From: an uncultured euryarchaeote | GTDB taxonomy: Archaea > Thermoplasmatota > Poseidoniia > Poseidoniales > Poseidoniaceae | Reading direction: 5' to 3' | NCBI GenBank assembly: GCA_937881505.1 | Contig: CALGEM010000093.1 | Coordinates: forward strand, 1-13,898 | DNA: 13,898 bases | Shown: piece after piece, positions 1 through 6,520 of the stretch | Position numbering within the stretch: the stretch's first letter is position 1 | Layout: every line of letters starts with the position of its first letter | Notes under the pieces: generated by a model | Databases searched by the model: none | What the model was told of the DNA's origin: nothing | Seen by the model: only the letters and a program-made list of their open reading frames with translations | Position numbers and translations under genes: made by a program

Positions 1-1872
1 GTTCACGAGCCGGGTCTTTCCCCGCCTCAAGCAACGCATTCGTACATCTTTGAACGCAGGGAATTTGACTCACTGGCTCGCATGCTCACTGCTTTCCAAA
101 CGGTCTTCGAATCCGTGGACCCGGATGTTGTGTTGACCGCTGGGGGCGACCAACACTGGTTTCCATGGTTCGTTGAACAGGCCAAGGTGCACAACATACC
201 GTTTGTTCTCGGGCGAACTCCTGAACATTTGCAGCAGTCGACCGGCAAGCGCACCGTCCATTCCTACGGACAAACACGGCACAGACACGGGGCGTTCTTT
301 CTTAGAGGGCGACTTCATCTTGATGTGAAGAACAGTTTCATCGTGAACGAAGGGGGTCTTGCTGGGCTGTTTGAATTGGCACAACATTCACGGCAATCTG
401 CACAAATCATTTCCCGCCTTTCACCCGGTTCGGTCATCAGCGCCATACAAATGCGAGTGGCCATGGACGATGGAGTCCTGGTGCCTTGGAAGAAAAATCG
501 CCCTGAAGATACAAAATCGGCCCTGGACCTTCTGCATGCAGACAGAGGAGGGTTGTATCTTGACAGTCGTCCAGGTGTGCATGCCTCCGTGATTGAACTC
601 GATTTTGCGAGTCTTTTCCCAAGCATCATTGCTACCCGTAATATCTCACCTGAAACGCTCAATTGCTCGTGCTGTCAAGCGCCCACCTCCAACACGGTAC
701 GAGGGGTGGTGCCGCTACATCCTGGTGAAGCAGCCCAAGAGTTTCGGGAGCGAACGGTGTCATCGAGATTCGGGCACGGAATCTTTCCACTCGCTAATGA
801 GAAGGCCCTCCCCGTACCGGGGCTCAACATGCACACATGTGGGCGAACGCACGGGTTTCTCGGGCGAGTGGTTGCGCCGATTATTGAACGTCGACGGGTG
901 TTGAAAAGTCTACGAAAGCACAAGGGTGATGCTCATGATTTGCGACAAAATGCGCTGAAATGGTTGCTGGTAACCTGCTTTGGGTACACGGGTTATCGCA
1001 ACGCCCGTTTTGGTCGCATTGAAGCCCATGAGGCTATTTGTGCATGGTCTAGAGATCTGTTACTGACGACGATTGAAGCGGCTCAACAAGAGGGGTGGGA
1101 TGTGCTTCATGCCATCGTCGATTGTGTTTGGCTTTCAGATACGAGGGAACGTTCTCCCGAACAACAGCGTTTTGCAGCCGAGGATTTTGCGAAACGTATC
1201 TCCTCCCAGGTTGGCATTCCCCTTGAGTTTGAAGCGCATTACGATTTTATTGCGTTTCTTCCAAGCCGGATGCACGGTTCAGGTTCTCTAACCAAATATT
1301 GGGCCTGCACGGGCAAGGAGTTCAAGGTTCGAGGCATTGAACTACGACAACATTCCACGCCCGAATGGGTCAGGGGTCTTCAGGAGAAAGGATTGCAATT
1401 ATTGGCTGACGGCGACCGTGTCCAAGGTCTTCCTTCACCTGCAGCCCAACGGTCGGTATTGGCGCACTATCGAGGCGAAATTGAGCGGTTGAAAGCAGGA
1501 GATGTACCCCTTTCTTCCCTCGTGGTCTCACGAAGAACCTCCAAGGAGTTGGCTGATTATCGCGTCAAGAATCTGACCTACGGTGCGCTGATGCGTGCGC
1601 ACGAGCGAGGCTATGTTGTACCACCCGGTGGAAAAGTTCGCTACGTCGTCGTGGACAGTTCATCCACCGAACCTCTTCAGCGTATTCGTTTGGTCGAAGA
1701 ACTTGAGATGTCCAACGAGCAGCTCTCCGGATGCAGTGCTCACTACGGTGAGCTCGCTGAGCGCGCCATTTGGGCCCTTCTCGCCCCGTTTGGTTGGACC
1801 ACCGAACAAATTCAAGACGACGGCCGACAACCTAGTCTTTTCGAGTTCACTCGTCTTGATGCTGAAGGCTAA
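1..1872 (+). CDS. polB2: Family B DNA polymerase of the PolB2 type with disrupted active sites, 5' end outside window
   Basis: The frame is open from base 1, so the N-terminus is missing; 623 residues are visible. Landmarks, numbered in this fragment: degraded exonuclease region (about 30-150), where the ExoII region reads TAGGDQHWF without the usual N-x-F-D and no Y-x3-D ExoIII motif is visible; palm motif A DFASLFPSII with its Asp at 201; a cysteine cluster C222/C224/C225 with H278 and C280, a possible zinc site; motif B-like RQNALKWLLVTCFGYTG near 315-331, which keeps the R and K but has no N-S; motif C AIVDCVWL, where Asp374 is kept but the second catalytic Asp of D-T-D is Val376. The tail carries a PIP-box-like QPSLFEF at 610-616. 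Archaeal PolB2 proteins are known for such losses and are linked to error-prone damage tolerance rather than replication. Motif A and the domain order fix the family; the PolB2 subclass is inferred. The gene overlaps the facing RecA-like gene by 26 bases. Confidence 0.88.
   Translation, partial: VHEPGLSPPQATHSYIFERREFDSLARMLTAFQTVFESVDPDVVLTAGGDQHWFPWFVEQAKVHNIPFVLGRTPEHLQQSTGKRTVHSYGQTRHRHGAFFLRGRLHLDVKNSFIVNEGGLAGLFELAQHSRQSAQIISRLSPGSVISAIQMRVAMDDGVLVPWKKNRPEDTKSALDLLHADRGGLYLDSRPGVHASVIELDFASLFPSIIATRNISPETLNCSCCQAPTSNTVRGVVPLHPGEAAQEFRERTVSSRFGHGIFPLANEKALPVPGLNMHTCGRTHGFLGRVVAPIIERRRVLKSLRKHKGDAHDLRQNALKWLLVTCFGYTGYRNARFGRIEAHEAICAWSRDLLLTTIEAAQQEGWDVLHAIVDCVWLSDTRERSPEQQRFAAEDFAKRISSQVGIPLEFEAHYDFIAFLPSRMHGSGSLTKYWACTGKEFKVRGIELRQHSTPEWVRGLQEKGLQLLADGDRVQGLPSPAAQRSVLAHYRGEIERLKAGDVPLSSLVVSRRTSKELADYRVKNLTYGALMRAHERGYVVPPGGKVRYVVVDSSSTEPLQRIRLVEELEMSNEQLSGCSAHYGELAERAIWALLAPFGWTTEQIQDDGRQPSLFEFTRLDAEG
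1828..1848 (+). other. PIP-box-like PCNA-binding peptide at PolB2 C-terminus
   Basis: These codons read QPSLFEF, seven residues before the final TRLDAEG. The pattern Q-x-x-L-F-x-F matches the archaeal PCNA-interacting motif found at the ends of replication and repair proteins. It suggests that the polymerase is clamp-tethered although its catalytic site looks damaged. The motif is seen directly; binding is inferred. Confidence 0.65.
1847..1872. other. Convergent overlap of polB2 and RecA-like gene ends
   Basis: The polB2 stop (TAA at 1870-1872) lies beyond the RecA-like stop (TGA on the minus strand at 1847-1849). The two genes share 26 bases, so the last residues of the polymerase and of the ATPase are encoded on opposite strands of the same DNA. 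No terminator hairpin or T-run was found between the genes. Confidence 0.8.
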
Positions 1873-2731
1873 GAATCCCAACCGATGAACCCTTTCCCTC
1901 GCGAACAAATCTCCGTTCCGTGAGACGGAAACGGGTTTGAAAGATATTTTCGAAAGGTTGCCAATGCCCATGAAGTCCTGAGCGGCGGTGCCGAAGATGC
2001 AACCTTCTTCTGCGTCGTGCCCCATTCCATGTTCCTTCGAGGTGGTTGTGAGCGTGTCGATGGAGGTGCTGAAGCAATCGTGTGTCGCTATGTGGTGAGT
2101 CAGCGATGCCAGTGATGGCCATAACAGCAACATGTTGCCGCTCTGCCAATTGGCGAAGAATGCGAACATGTCTGCGAAACAAGGTTCTGGATTCAAGGCG
2201 TGAAACCGCATCATCCCCGTGCATGGCAAGTATCCCGTCAACCACGACCATGGGTCCCCGTGTAATGGCAAGTTCGTGCGGCAAGCGTTCGATTTGTCGG
2301 TCCAGTTGGTGAAGCGTGAATCCGCGGCTCAAGTACAACCGTGCGAGGCAGGCTTCCACATCCGCCCCCAATGCTTCCAAACCGGGGATGAAGCGGGAAG
2401 GGTCTATCCGACAAGCTCCGTCCACCCAATGCACCACCTCTCCCTGAGCCAATGCATGGACGACCCAATATTCTGCAACACAACGAATGCTCTTGCCTGC
2501 ATGCCCGGGGCCGCTGAGTTGGTAGAGTTGTCCACGTACGGGTTGAAGGGCGCTTGGGTCAATGCCCCAGCGTCGCTCAAGAACTCCCGCGCTGACTTTC
2601 GTGGTTGCTCGTTGGTGTTGCATACGAATCATTGAATGTCGGTGAACGAAGCCATCTATCCTTGCGCAGACCCCTTGGTTGAACTGAATCTCCACATCAA
2701 GTTCAAACACCTCTGGCAATGTTGTCACCAT
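1847..2731 (-). CDS. RadA/RecA-like ATPase paralogue, probable accessory of the adjacent polymerases
   Basis: About 294 residues from the ATG at 2731. Walker A is GPGHAGKS at 74-81 and Walker B is PMVVVDG with Asp165. Between them HWVDGACRIDPSRF (101-114) aligns with the RadA stretch I-D-T-E-G-T-F-R-P-E-R, so the position of the catalytic Glu is Ala (106). The following ARLYLSRGFTLHQL matches the RadA segment before Walker B. The C-terminal TRFRLTERRFV (266-276) resembles the RadA end A-T-F-R-I-T-E-x-G-I, which supports this frame to the stop. Residues 220-260 are rich in Arg and His, with five Arg in a row at 239-243. There is no DNA-binding helix-hairpin-helix N-terminal domain as in RadA. 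The family suggests a non-canonical RecA paralogue that binds ATP but hydrolyses it poorly; a partner role like bacterial ImuA is inferred from the neighbours. The start is uncertain: ATGs at 2785 and 2632 are also in frame, the first lying inside dinB. Confidence 0.82.
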   Translation of the reverse strand: MVTTLPEVFELDVEIQFNQGVCARIDGFVHRHSMIRMQHQRATTKVSAGVLERRWGIDPSALQPVRGQLYQLSGPGHAGKSIRCVAEYWVVHALAQGEVVHWVDGACRIDPSRFIPGLEALGADVEACLARLYLSRGFTLHQLDRQIERLPHELAITRGPMVVVDGILAMHGDDAVSRLESRTLFRRHVRILRQLAERQHVAVMAITGIADSPHSDTRLLQHLHRHAHNHLEGTWNGARRRRRLHLRHRRSGLHGHWQPFENIFQTRFRLTERRFVREGKGSSVGILSLQHQDE

Positions 2732-2785
2732 GTGGTGGAAGGTTCCAGTGGAGAGGGCAATGTCGGCCCCCGTGTCATCATTCAT
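2632..2785. other. Divergent start region of RecA-like gene and dinB, open on both strands
   Basis: The minus-strand RecA-like frame has ATGs at 2785, 2731 and 2632; the plus-strand dinB frame has ATG at 2636 and GTG at 2732 and 2735. Conserved DinB sequence begins at about 2774, so dinB must start before that. The minus-strand reading (MVTTLPEVFELDVEIQF) looks more protein-like than the plus-strand reading (with CCHHVV). I therefore placed the starts nearly back to back at 2731 and 2735. No good ribosome-binding site distinguishes the options. Any promoters must lie inside the opposite gene. Confidence 0.5.
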
Positions 2786-3862
2786 TGTGATCTCGATGCC
2801 TTTTTTGCGGCGGTTGAAACCCTTCATCACGGCTTTGATGAGGATGTTCCGCTCATCATTGGCTCCGACCCCAAACAGGGACGGGGCAGAGGTATTGTCT
2901 CCACCTGTAATTACGCTGCAAGGGCCTACGGTATCCGCTCGGCCATGCCAGTTTCTGAAGCATGGCGTCGTTGTCCAGCAGCTCCATTTGGCCCGGCGAT
3001 GTACATTCGTGGGACTCGGGGTTTGTACAGCAGAGCGAGTCGAAAGGTGATGTCGGTTCTGAGTGAAGTGGCTGATGTGTTTGAAAAAGCGAGCATTGAC
3101 GAAGCCTACCTTGATGTCACTGAACATGTAGGTGGTGATTGGGATGCAGCCCTCGCTTTAGCGACGAACTTGCAACAGAAGATTTTCGAGACTGTCAATT
3201 TGACAGCGTCGTTTGGAATCGCACCGACCCGTCTCGTTGCGAAAATGGCCAGTGAGGTGAACAAACCCAACGGCGTGTTTCGTGTCATGCCCGATGAGGT
3301 CCAATCCTTCTTTGAAGGGCGTTCCCTTCGGGACATCCCCGGCATCGGACCAAAGCGAGCAACACAGTTGGCCGAGTGGGGCTACACCACGGCGGATGAA
3401 CTCTACGAGTTGGGCGAGTTATCACTTGCACGCCTTTCAGGTGAACGCTTTGCAGCGTGGTTCATGCGAGTGGTTGACGGCGAGAGCAGCGACGTTGTCA
3501 GTCCGTTGCGAAGTCGTAAATCAATTGGGAAGGAGCACACGTTTGAACGCGATCAAAACGACCACGAAGAGGTCATGCGCCGCCTAGAGCAATTGGTGTC
3601 GTTGGTGATGGAGCGTGCAGTTGGCCTGGGTGTTTCGGGCCGACTGGCCGAGGTAAAAATTCGCTACACCGGTTTTGAAACGCACACTTCTGGCCGAAGC
3701 ATTCCCGTGGCCATGGACGAAGAAGGGGTCTTCAAACGACTTGCGGACGTCCTCTTTGCAACCAATATACGTCCTGATTCAGCCGTTCGCCTCATCGGGT
3801 TTCGGCTCGGACAATTGGAAATTCCTGAGTCTCGGCAGACAACGCTCTTCGAAGAGGAGTAA
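2735..3862 (+). CDS. dinB: Y-family translesion DNA polymerase (DinB/Dpo4, Pol IV)
   Basis: About 375 residues from the GTG at 2735, close to Dpo4 length; an in-frame ATG at 2636 would add 33 poorly conserved residues. The polymerase bypasses damaged template bases. All catalytic features are present: CDLDAFFAAVE with D19 and D21 and a Phe24 steric gate that excludes ribonucleotides; CNYAARAYGIRSAMP of the fingers; SIDEAYLD with D122 and E123; SFGIAPTRLVAKMASEVNKPNG of the palm; a helix-hairpin-helix IPGIGPKRATQLAEWG in the thumb near 200-215; and a little finger beginning near RKSIGKEHTFERD at about 260. The C-terminus is QTTLFEEE, a PIP-box-like clamp-binding tail. The gene appears intact and active. 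It diverges from the RecA-like gene and ends 2 bases from the facing valS stop. Placement beside polB2 and a RecA paralogue suggests a joint mutagenic bypass role, which is inferred. Confidence 0.95.
   Translation: MEGSSGEGNVGPRVIIHCDLDAFFAAVETLHHGFDEDVPLIIGSDPKQGRGRGIVSTCNYAARAYGIRSAMPVSEAWRRCPAAPFGPAMYIRGTRGLYSRASRKVMSVLSEVADVFEKASIDEAYLDVTEHVGGDWDAALALATNLQQKIFETVNLTASFGIAPTRLVAKMASEVNKPNGVFRVMPDEVQSFFEGRSLRDIPGIGPKRATQLAEWGYTTADELYELGELSLARLSGERFAAWFMRVVDGESSDVVSPLRSRKSIGKEHTFERDQNDHEEVMRRLEQLVSLVMERAVGLGVSGRLAEVKIRYTGFETHTSGRSIPVAMDEEGVFKRLADVLFATNIRPDSAVRLIGFRLGQLEIPESRQTTLFEEE
3836..3856 (+). other. PIP-box-like PCNA-binding peptide at DinB C-terminus
   Basis: The codons read QTTLFEE, followed by one Glu and the stop. 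Q-x-x-L-F fits the core of an archaeal PCNA-interacting peptide, but the second aromatic residue is missing. Y-family polymerases commonly end in such a motif. The parallel with QPSLFEF at the end of PolB2 supports a clamp-linked role for both. Confidence 0.6.
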
Positions 3863-3864
3863 AT

Positions 3865-6357
3865 TCACTCCAACTGATGCATTCGTGTCAATGTGGCCGT
3901 AAACTCGGTCAGTTCGTCTGGAATCGAAAGGCCTGCAATGGGTTGATTCAGCGAGATGCCAGCTTCTTTCTTCTTTGCCCAAGTTTGCCCGTTGAACTCC
4001 TGCAAGGCATGCGAAAGCCCGCAAAGCCGACCACCTTCATCAGTTCCGAACGCCACGTCGGTGAGCGGTGCTGAGGGAAAGGCATCCACGTCAACCGATG
4101 ATGTCCCGTACACCGTGCTTGAAATGTGGTGGGTGAAGAAGGGGCAAACGGGGCTAAAAGCCGCCATGAAATCACGGACGATGCGATGCAGGGTCCATGC
4201 TGCAGCTTCATCATCATCGTAGAGCCTTGACTTGACCATTTCGAGGTAGTGGCTTGGAAGCAATCCGGTCCCGAACGTTTTCAAAGCCTGGGTGGCCGTG
4301 TAGATGTCCAAATTTGACCACGACGATTCGACGGTGTGCATGGTGTTTTGGAATTCAGCGAGAATCCAACGGTCCTCGGAGGCCAAAGATGCTGGCGGCG
4401 TATCGAGGTCATCAGGCACATCAAATTGTGAAGCAAATCGGGCGACGTTGAACAATTTCGTTAGGACACCGAAGTACTTCTTCTCAATTTCTTCCGGATT
4501 GATGTGGAAATCATCGCCGACCTGAGCGTCGCACGCCTTCCACAACCGGAAACATTCACTGCCAATTTTGTTGGCACGCAGTTTAACAGAGCCATCAGGG
4601 CCCTTCACTTGCCACGAACCGGTTCGACCACCGGCTCCACATTCAAGAACGGAATCGGCGTCAATACCGTTGCCAAGGGATTTGCTCATTTTTCGTCCCC
4701 AAGGGTCCATGCCAAGGCCATCGATCCAGACGTGTTGGAAACCAGGCTGGTCCAAAACCAAGGTTGACTTGAGCAGCGTGTAGTAAAGCCATGTGCGAAC
4801 AATTTCCTTTCCTTGTGGCCGCAGTGCAGTGGGGAAGGCTTTGGCAAAGACATCAGGGTGGTTGAGATAACCACTGACAAAGAGGTTGGAATTTGAAGAA
4901 TCCATCCACGTGTCAAACACTTTCTCCTCGCCGACGATGGTTCCGAGTGTGTCTCCGATGTCCTCAAACGCTCCTAGGTCCTCACGAGTGTTCCGGTCAA
5001 GCACTCGGCTTCCTGAAGGGGGGCTATCTTTCCATGGTTGCACATAGGTCCCAGCGGGTGGAACAACCACCTTTGACTCGTCTTCACTGTACCAAATTGG
5101 AATCTCTGTGTGGTACCATCGGCGGCGGCTGATTGGCCAATCAATGCTGATGTTGTCCATCCAGTCAAGCAGGAATTGCCGATTACGAACCGGGTGGAAA
5201 CGAATGGATTCGATGTGTTCTCGCATGCGGTCTTGGATGTGGGTTTGGCGAACATACCACTCCTTGAGAAGGATGATTTCAACCGGGTTCTTTCCACGCT
5301 CTGAAACGGGAATATCTTGATCTCGTTCCACCGCCTGCACCAATCGGCCCGATTGCTCGAGCAATTCAATGGCCTGGGCACGTGCTTCCAACACCGTTAA
5401 TCCTTGCAAAGGCCCGGAAACTTCGGTCATTTTTCCTTCAAGGTCAATGGCTTGGAACGGTGCAAGGCCCAGTTCTCTGAAGACGGCAACGTCGTTTTGG
5501 TCGCCAAACGAACAGACCATCAACACACCCGTGCCGAAATCGGATTTAACGGAGGGATGTTGCTGAATGGTCACGGTGGTTGACCGTCCACTGGTTTCCA
5601 TGGGTAGAGAGATGTGTTGGCCAACCAGGTGCTTGTACCGTTCATCGTCAGGATGGACCACAACAACGCCACAGGCACAAATGAGTTCAGGACGTGTGGT
5701 TGAGATGACCAATTCAGTTCCGTCTTCACAGGTCCAACGAACATCGACAAGTTTTGTTTTCCGAGGAAGTCGTTCCACTTCAGCATCGGCGATGGTGGTG
5801 CCTTCAACGGGATCGTAGATATTGGGGCGGAGGTCTTCAACGATGTCGCCTTTCTTGAACAATTCAACGAAGATGGACTGGGTGACGCTGCGATAATCTG
5901 GTGCATCGGTCAAGTATTCCCGAGAAAAATCACAGGACAATCCGACGCGCTTTGCCGTATTTCGCATGGCTTGGGTAAATGATTCGATGGTGGTCTCACA
6001 GAGTTTGAGAAACTCTTCCCGGTCGTATGTCTTCATCTTTCGCTTGGTGTTTTTCTCAACGGTGAATTCAATGTTAATCCCGTTTCTATCAACGCCCCAA
6101 GGAAAGTAAACTTCCTTTCCAAGGAGCCGCTGACTTCTTGCGAGGACATCGATCATCGAATATTGTGCGACGGCGCCGATGTGCCATGTCCCCGACGGGT
6201 AAGGTGGTGGCGTGTCAATAACGAAAAATTCCTTTCCGCTGTTTGGGTTGAAAGCGTAGCGCCCGCTGTAGGCTTCCTCATCAGCGTAATGGGCTGCTTG
6301 AATGGTCTTCTCGAGGTCAATGGACCATCTTTTTTCGGGGATTTTTGGGGCTGGCAT
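3865..6357 (-). CDS. valS: Valyl-tRNA synthetase
   Basis: Class Ia synthetase of 830 residues, near the archaeal ValRS length and without the bacterial C-terminal coiled coil. It charges tRNA-Val with valine in the cytoplasm. Landmarks: PPPYPSGTWHIGA at 50-62, the HIGH-type signature reading HIGA; FPWGVDRNGINIEF near 85-98; IADAEVE at 189-195, typical of ValRS; STTRPE at 219-224, which opens the CP1 editing core; SIDWPISRRRWYHTEIPIWY at 404-423; FDTWMDSSNSNLF at 481-493; RPQGKEIVRTW at 513-523; the GRKMSKSLGN loop with KMSKS at 556-560; and the anticodon-binding helical domain to the end, including KKKEAGISLNQPI, which resembles archaeal ValRS tails. IleRS is the main alternative; the ADAEVE and DTWMDSS segments favour Val. 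The ATG at 6357 follows GGTGAGG closely; a GTG at 6366 would overlap that site, so I prefer 6357. It ends 2 bases from dinB on the other strand. Confidence 0.9.
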   Translation of the reverse strand: MPAPKIPEKRWSIDLEKTIQAAHYADEEAYSGRYAFNPNSGKEFFVIDTPPPYPSGTWHIGAVAQYSMIDVLARSQRLLGKEVYFPWGVDRNGINIEFTVEKNTKRKMKTYDREEFLKLCETTIESFTQAMRNTAKRVGLSCDFSREYLTDAPDYRSVTQSIFVELFKKGDIVEDLRPNIYDPVEGTTIADAEVERLPRKTKLVDVRWTCEDGTELVISTTRPELICACGVVVVHPDDERYKHLVGQHISLPMETSGRSTTVTIQQHPSVKSDFGTGVLMVCSFGDQNDVAVFRELGLAPFQAIDLEGKMTEVSGPLQGLTVLEARAQAIELLEQSGRLVQAVERDQDIPVSERGKNPVEIILLKEWYVRQTHIQDRMREHIESIRFHPVRNRQFLLDWMDNISIDWPISRRRWYHTEIPIWYSEDESKVVVPPAGTYVQPWKDSPPSGSRVLDRNTREDLGAFEDIGDTLGTIVGEEKVFDTWMDSSNSNLFVSGYLNHPDVFAKAFPTALRPQGKEIVRTWLYYTLLKSTLVLDQPGFQHVWIDGLGMDPWGRKMSKSLGNGIDADSVLECGAGGRTGSWQVKGPDGSVKLRANKIGSECFRLWKACDAQVGDDFHINPEEIEKKYFGVLTKLFNVARFASQFDVPDDLDTPPASLASEDRWILAEFQNTMHTVESSWSNLDIYTATQALKTFGTGLLPSHYLEMVKSRLYDDDEAAAWTLHRIVRDFMAAFSPVCPFFTHHISSTVYGTSSVDVDAFPSAPLTDVAFGTDEGGRLCGLSHALQEFNGQTWAKKKEAGISLNQPIAGLSIPDELTEFTATLTRMHQLE

Positions 6358-6360
6358 GTG

Positions 6361-6367
6361 CCTCACC
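6361..6367 (-). promoter_or_regulatory. Ribosome-binding site of valS
   Basis: The minus strand reads GGTGAGG three bases before the ATG at 6357. It partly matches the archaeal anti-Shine-Dalgarno complement GGAGGTGATC. It supports the ATG start over the GTG at 6366, which lies inside this site. Confidence 0.5.
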
Positions 6368-6509
6368 TGGCCCCGCCTCGGTCAATGAGGTGGGTCCAAT
6401 CGGTCGGATGAGGGACATCATTTCAATCCGTCGGCTCAGCCATGAAAGACAACTTGTCAACGTCCGTGGCAAAGGTAAGCCTTTGAAGGTCAATGGTTTG
6501 GCCAACAAC
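6368..6509. other. Divergent spacer between valS and the RND transporter gene
   Basis: About 140 bases that should hold the promoters for both divergent genes. I could not find a convincing AT-rich TATA/BRE pair; the stretch is mixed in composition. A short plus-strand frame from ATG 6408 runs into the transporter gene in another frame and resembles nothing I recognise. Confidence 0.4.
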
Positions 6510-6517
6510 GAGGTGAT
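6510..6517 (+). promoter_or_regulatory. Strong ribosome-binding site that fixes a GTG start
   Basis: GAGGTGAT is an eight-base match to the complement of the archaeal 16S rRNA 3' tail. It lies three bases before the GTG at 6521. This decides for the GTG over the later in-frame ATG at 6569. Confidence 0.75.
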
Positions 6518-6520
6518 GGT

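Noticed and set aside
1950..2110. Possible frameshift in the RecA-like gene, because its translation turns Arg/His-rich
   Set aside because: The same frame regains a RadA-like C-terminus before a normal stop, and no other frame gives a better match. I kept it as one intact gene and noted the doubt.
1660..2271. 203-residue minus-strand frame across the polB2 end and the RecA-like gene
   Set aside because: It is codon-aligned antisense to polB2 and out of frame with the RecA-like gene. The RecA frame shows RadA-like sequence on both sides of this region (Walker B and the TRFRLTERRF end), so this frame is a shadow.
2219..2635. 138-residue plus-strand frame opposite the RecA-like gene
   Set aside because: It lies wholly antisense to the Walker A to Walker B region of the ATPase and resembles no protein I know.
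2636..2734. N-terminal extension of DinB from the ATG at 2636
   Set aside because: The 33 extra residues are Cys/His-rich, unlike Y-family N-termini, and the opposite strand reads better as the RecA-like gene. The longer form remains possible.
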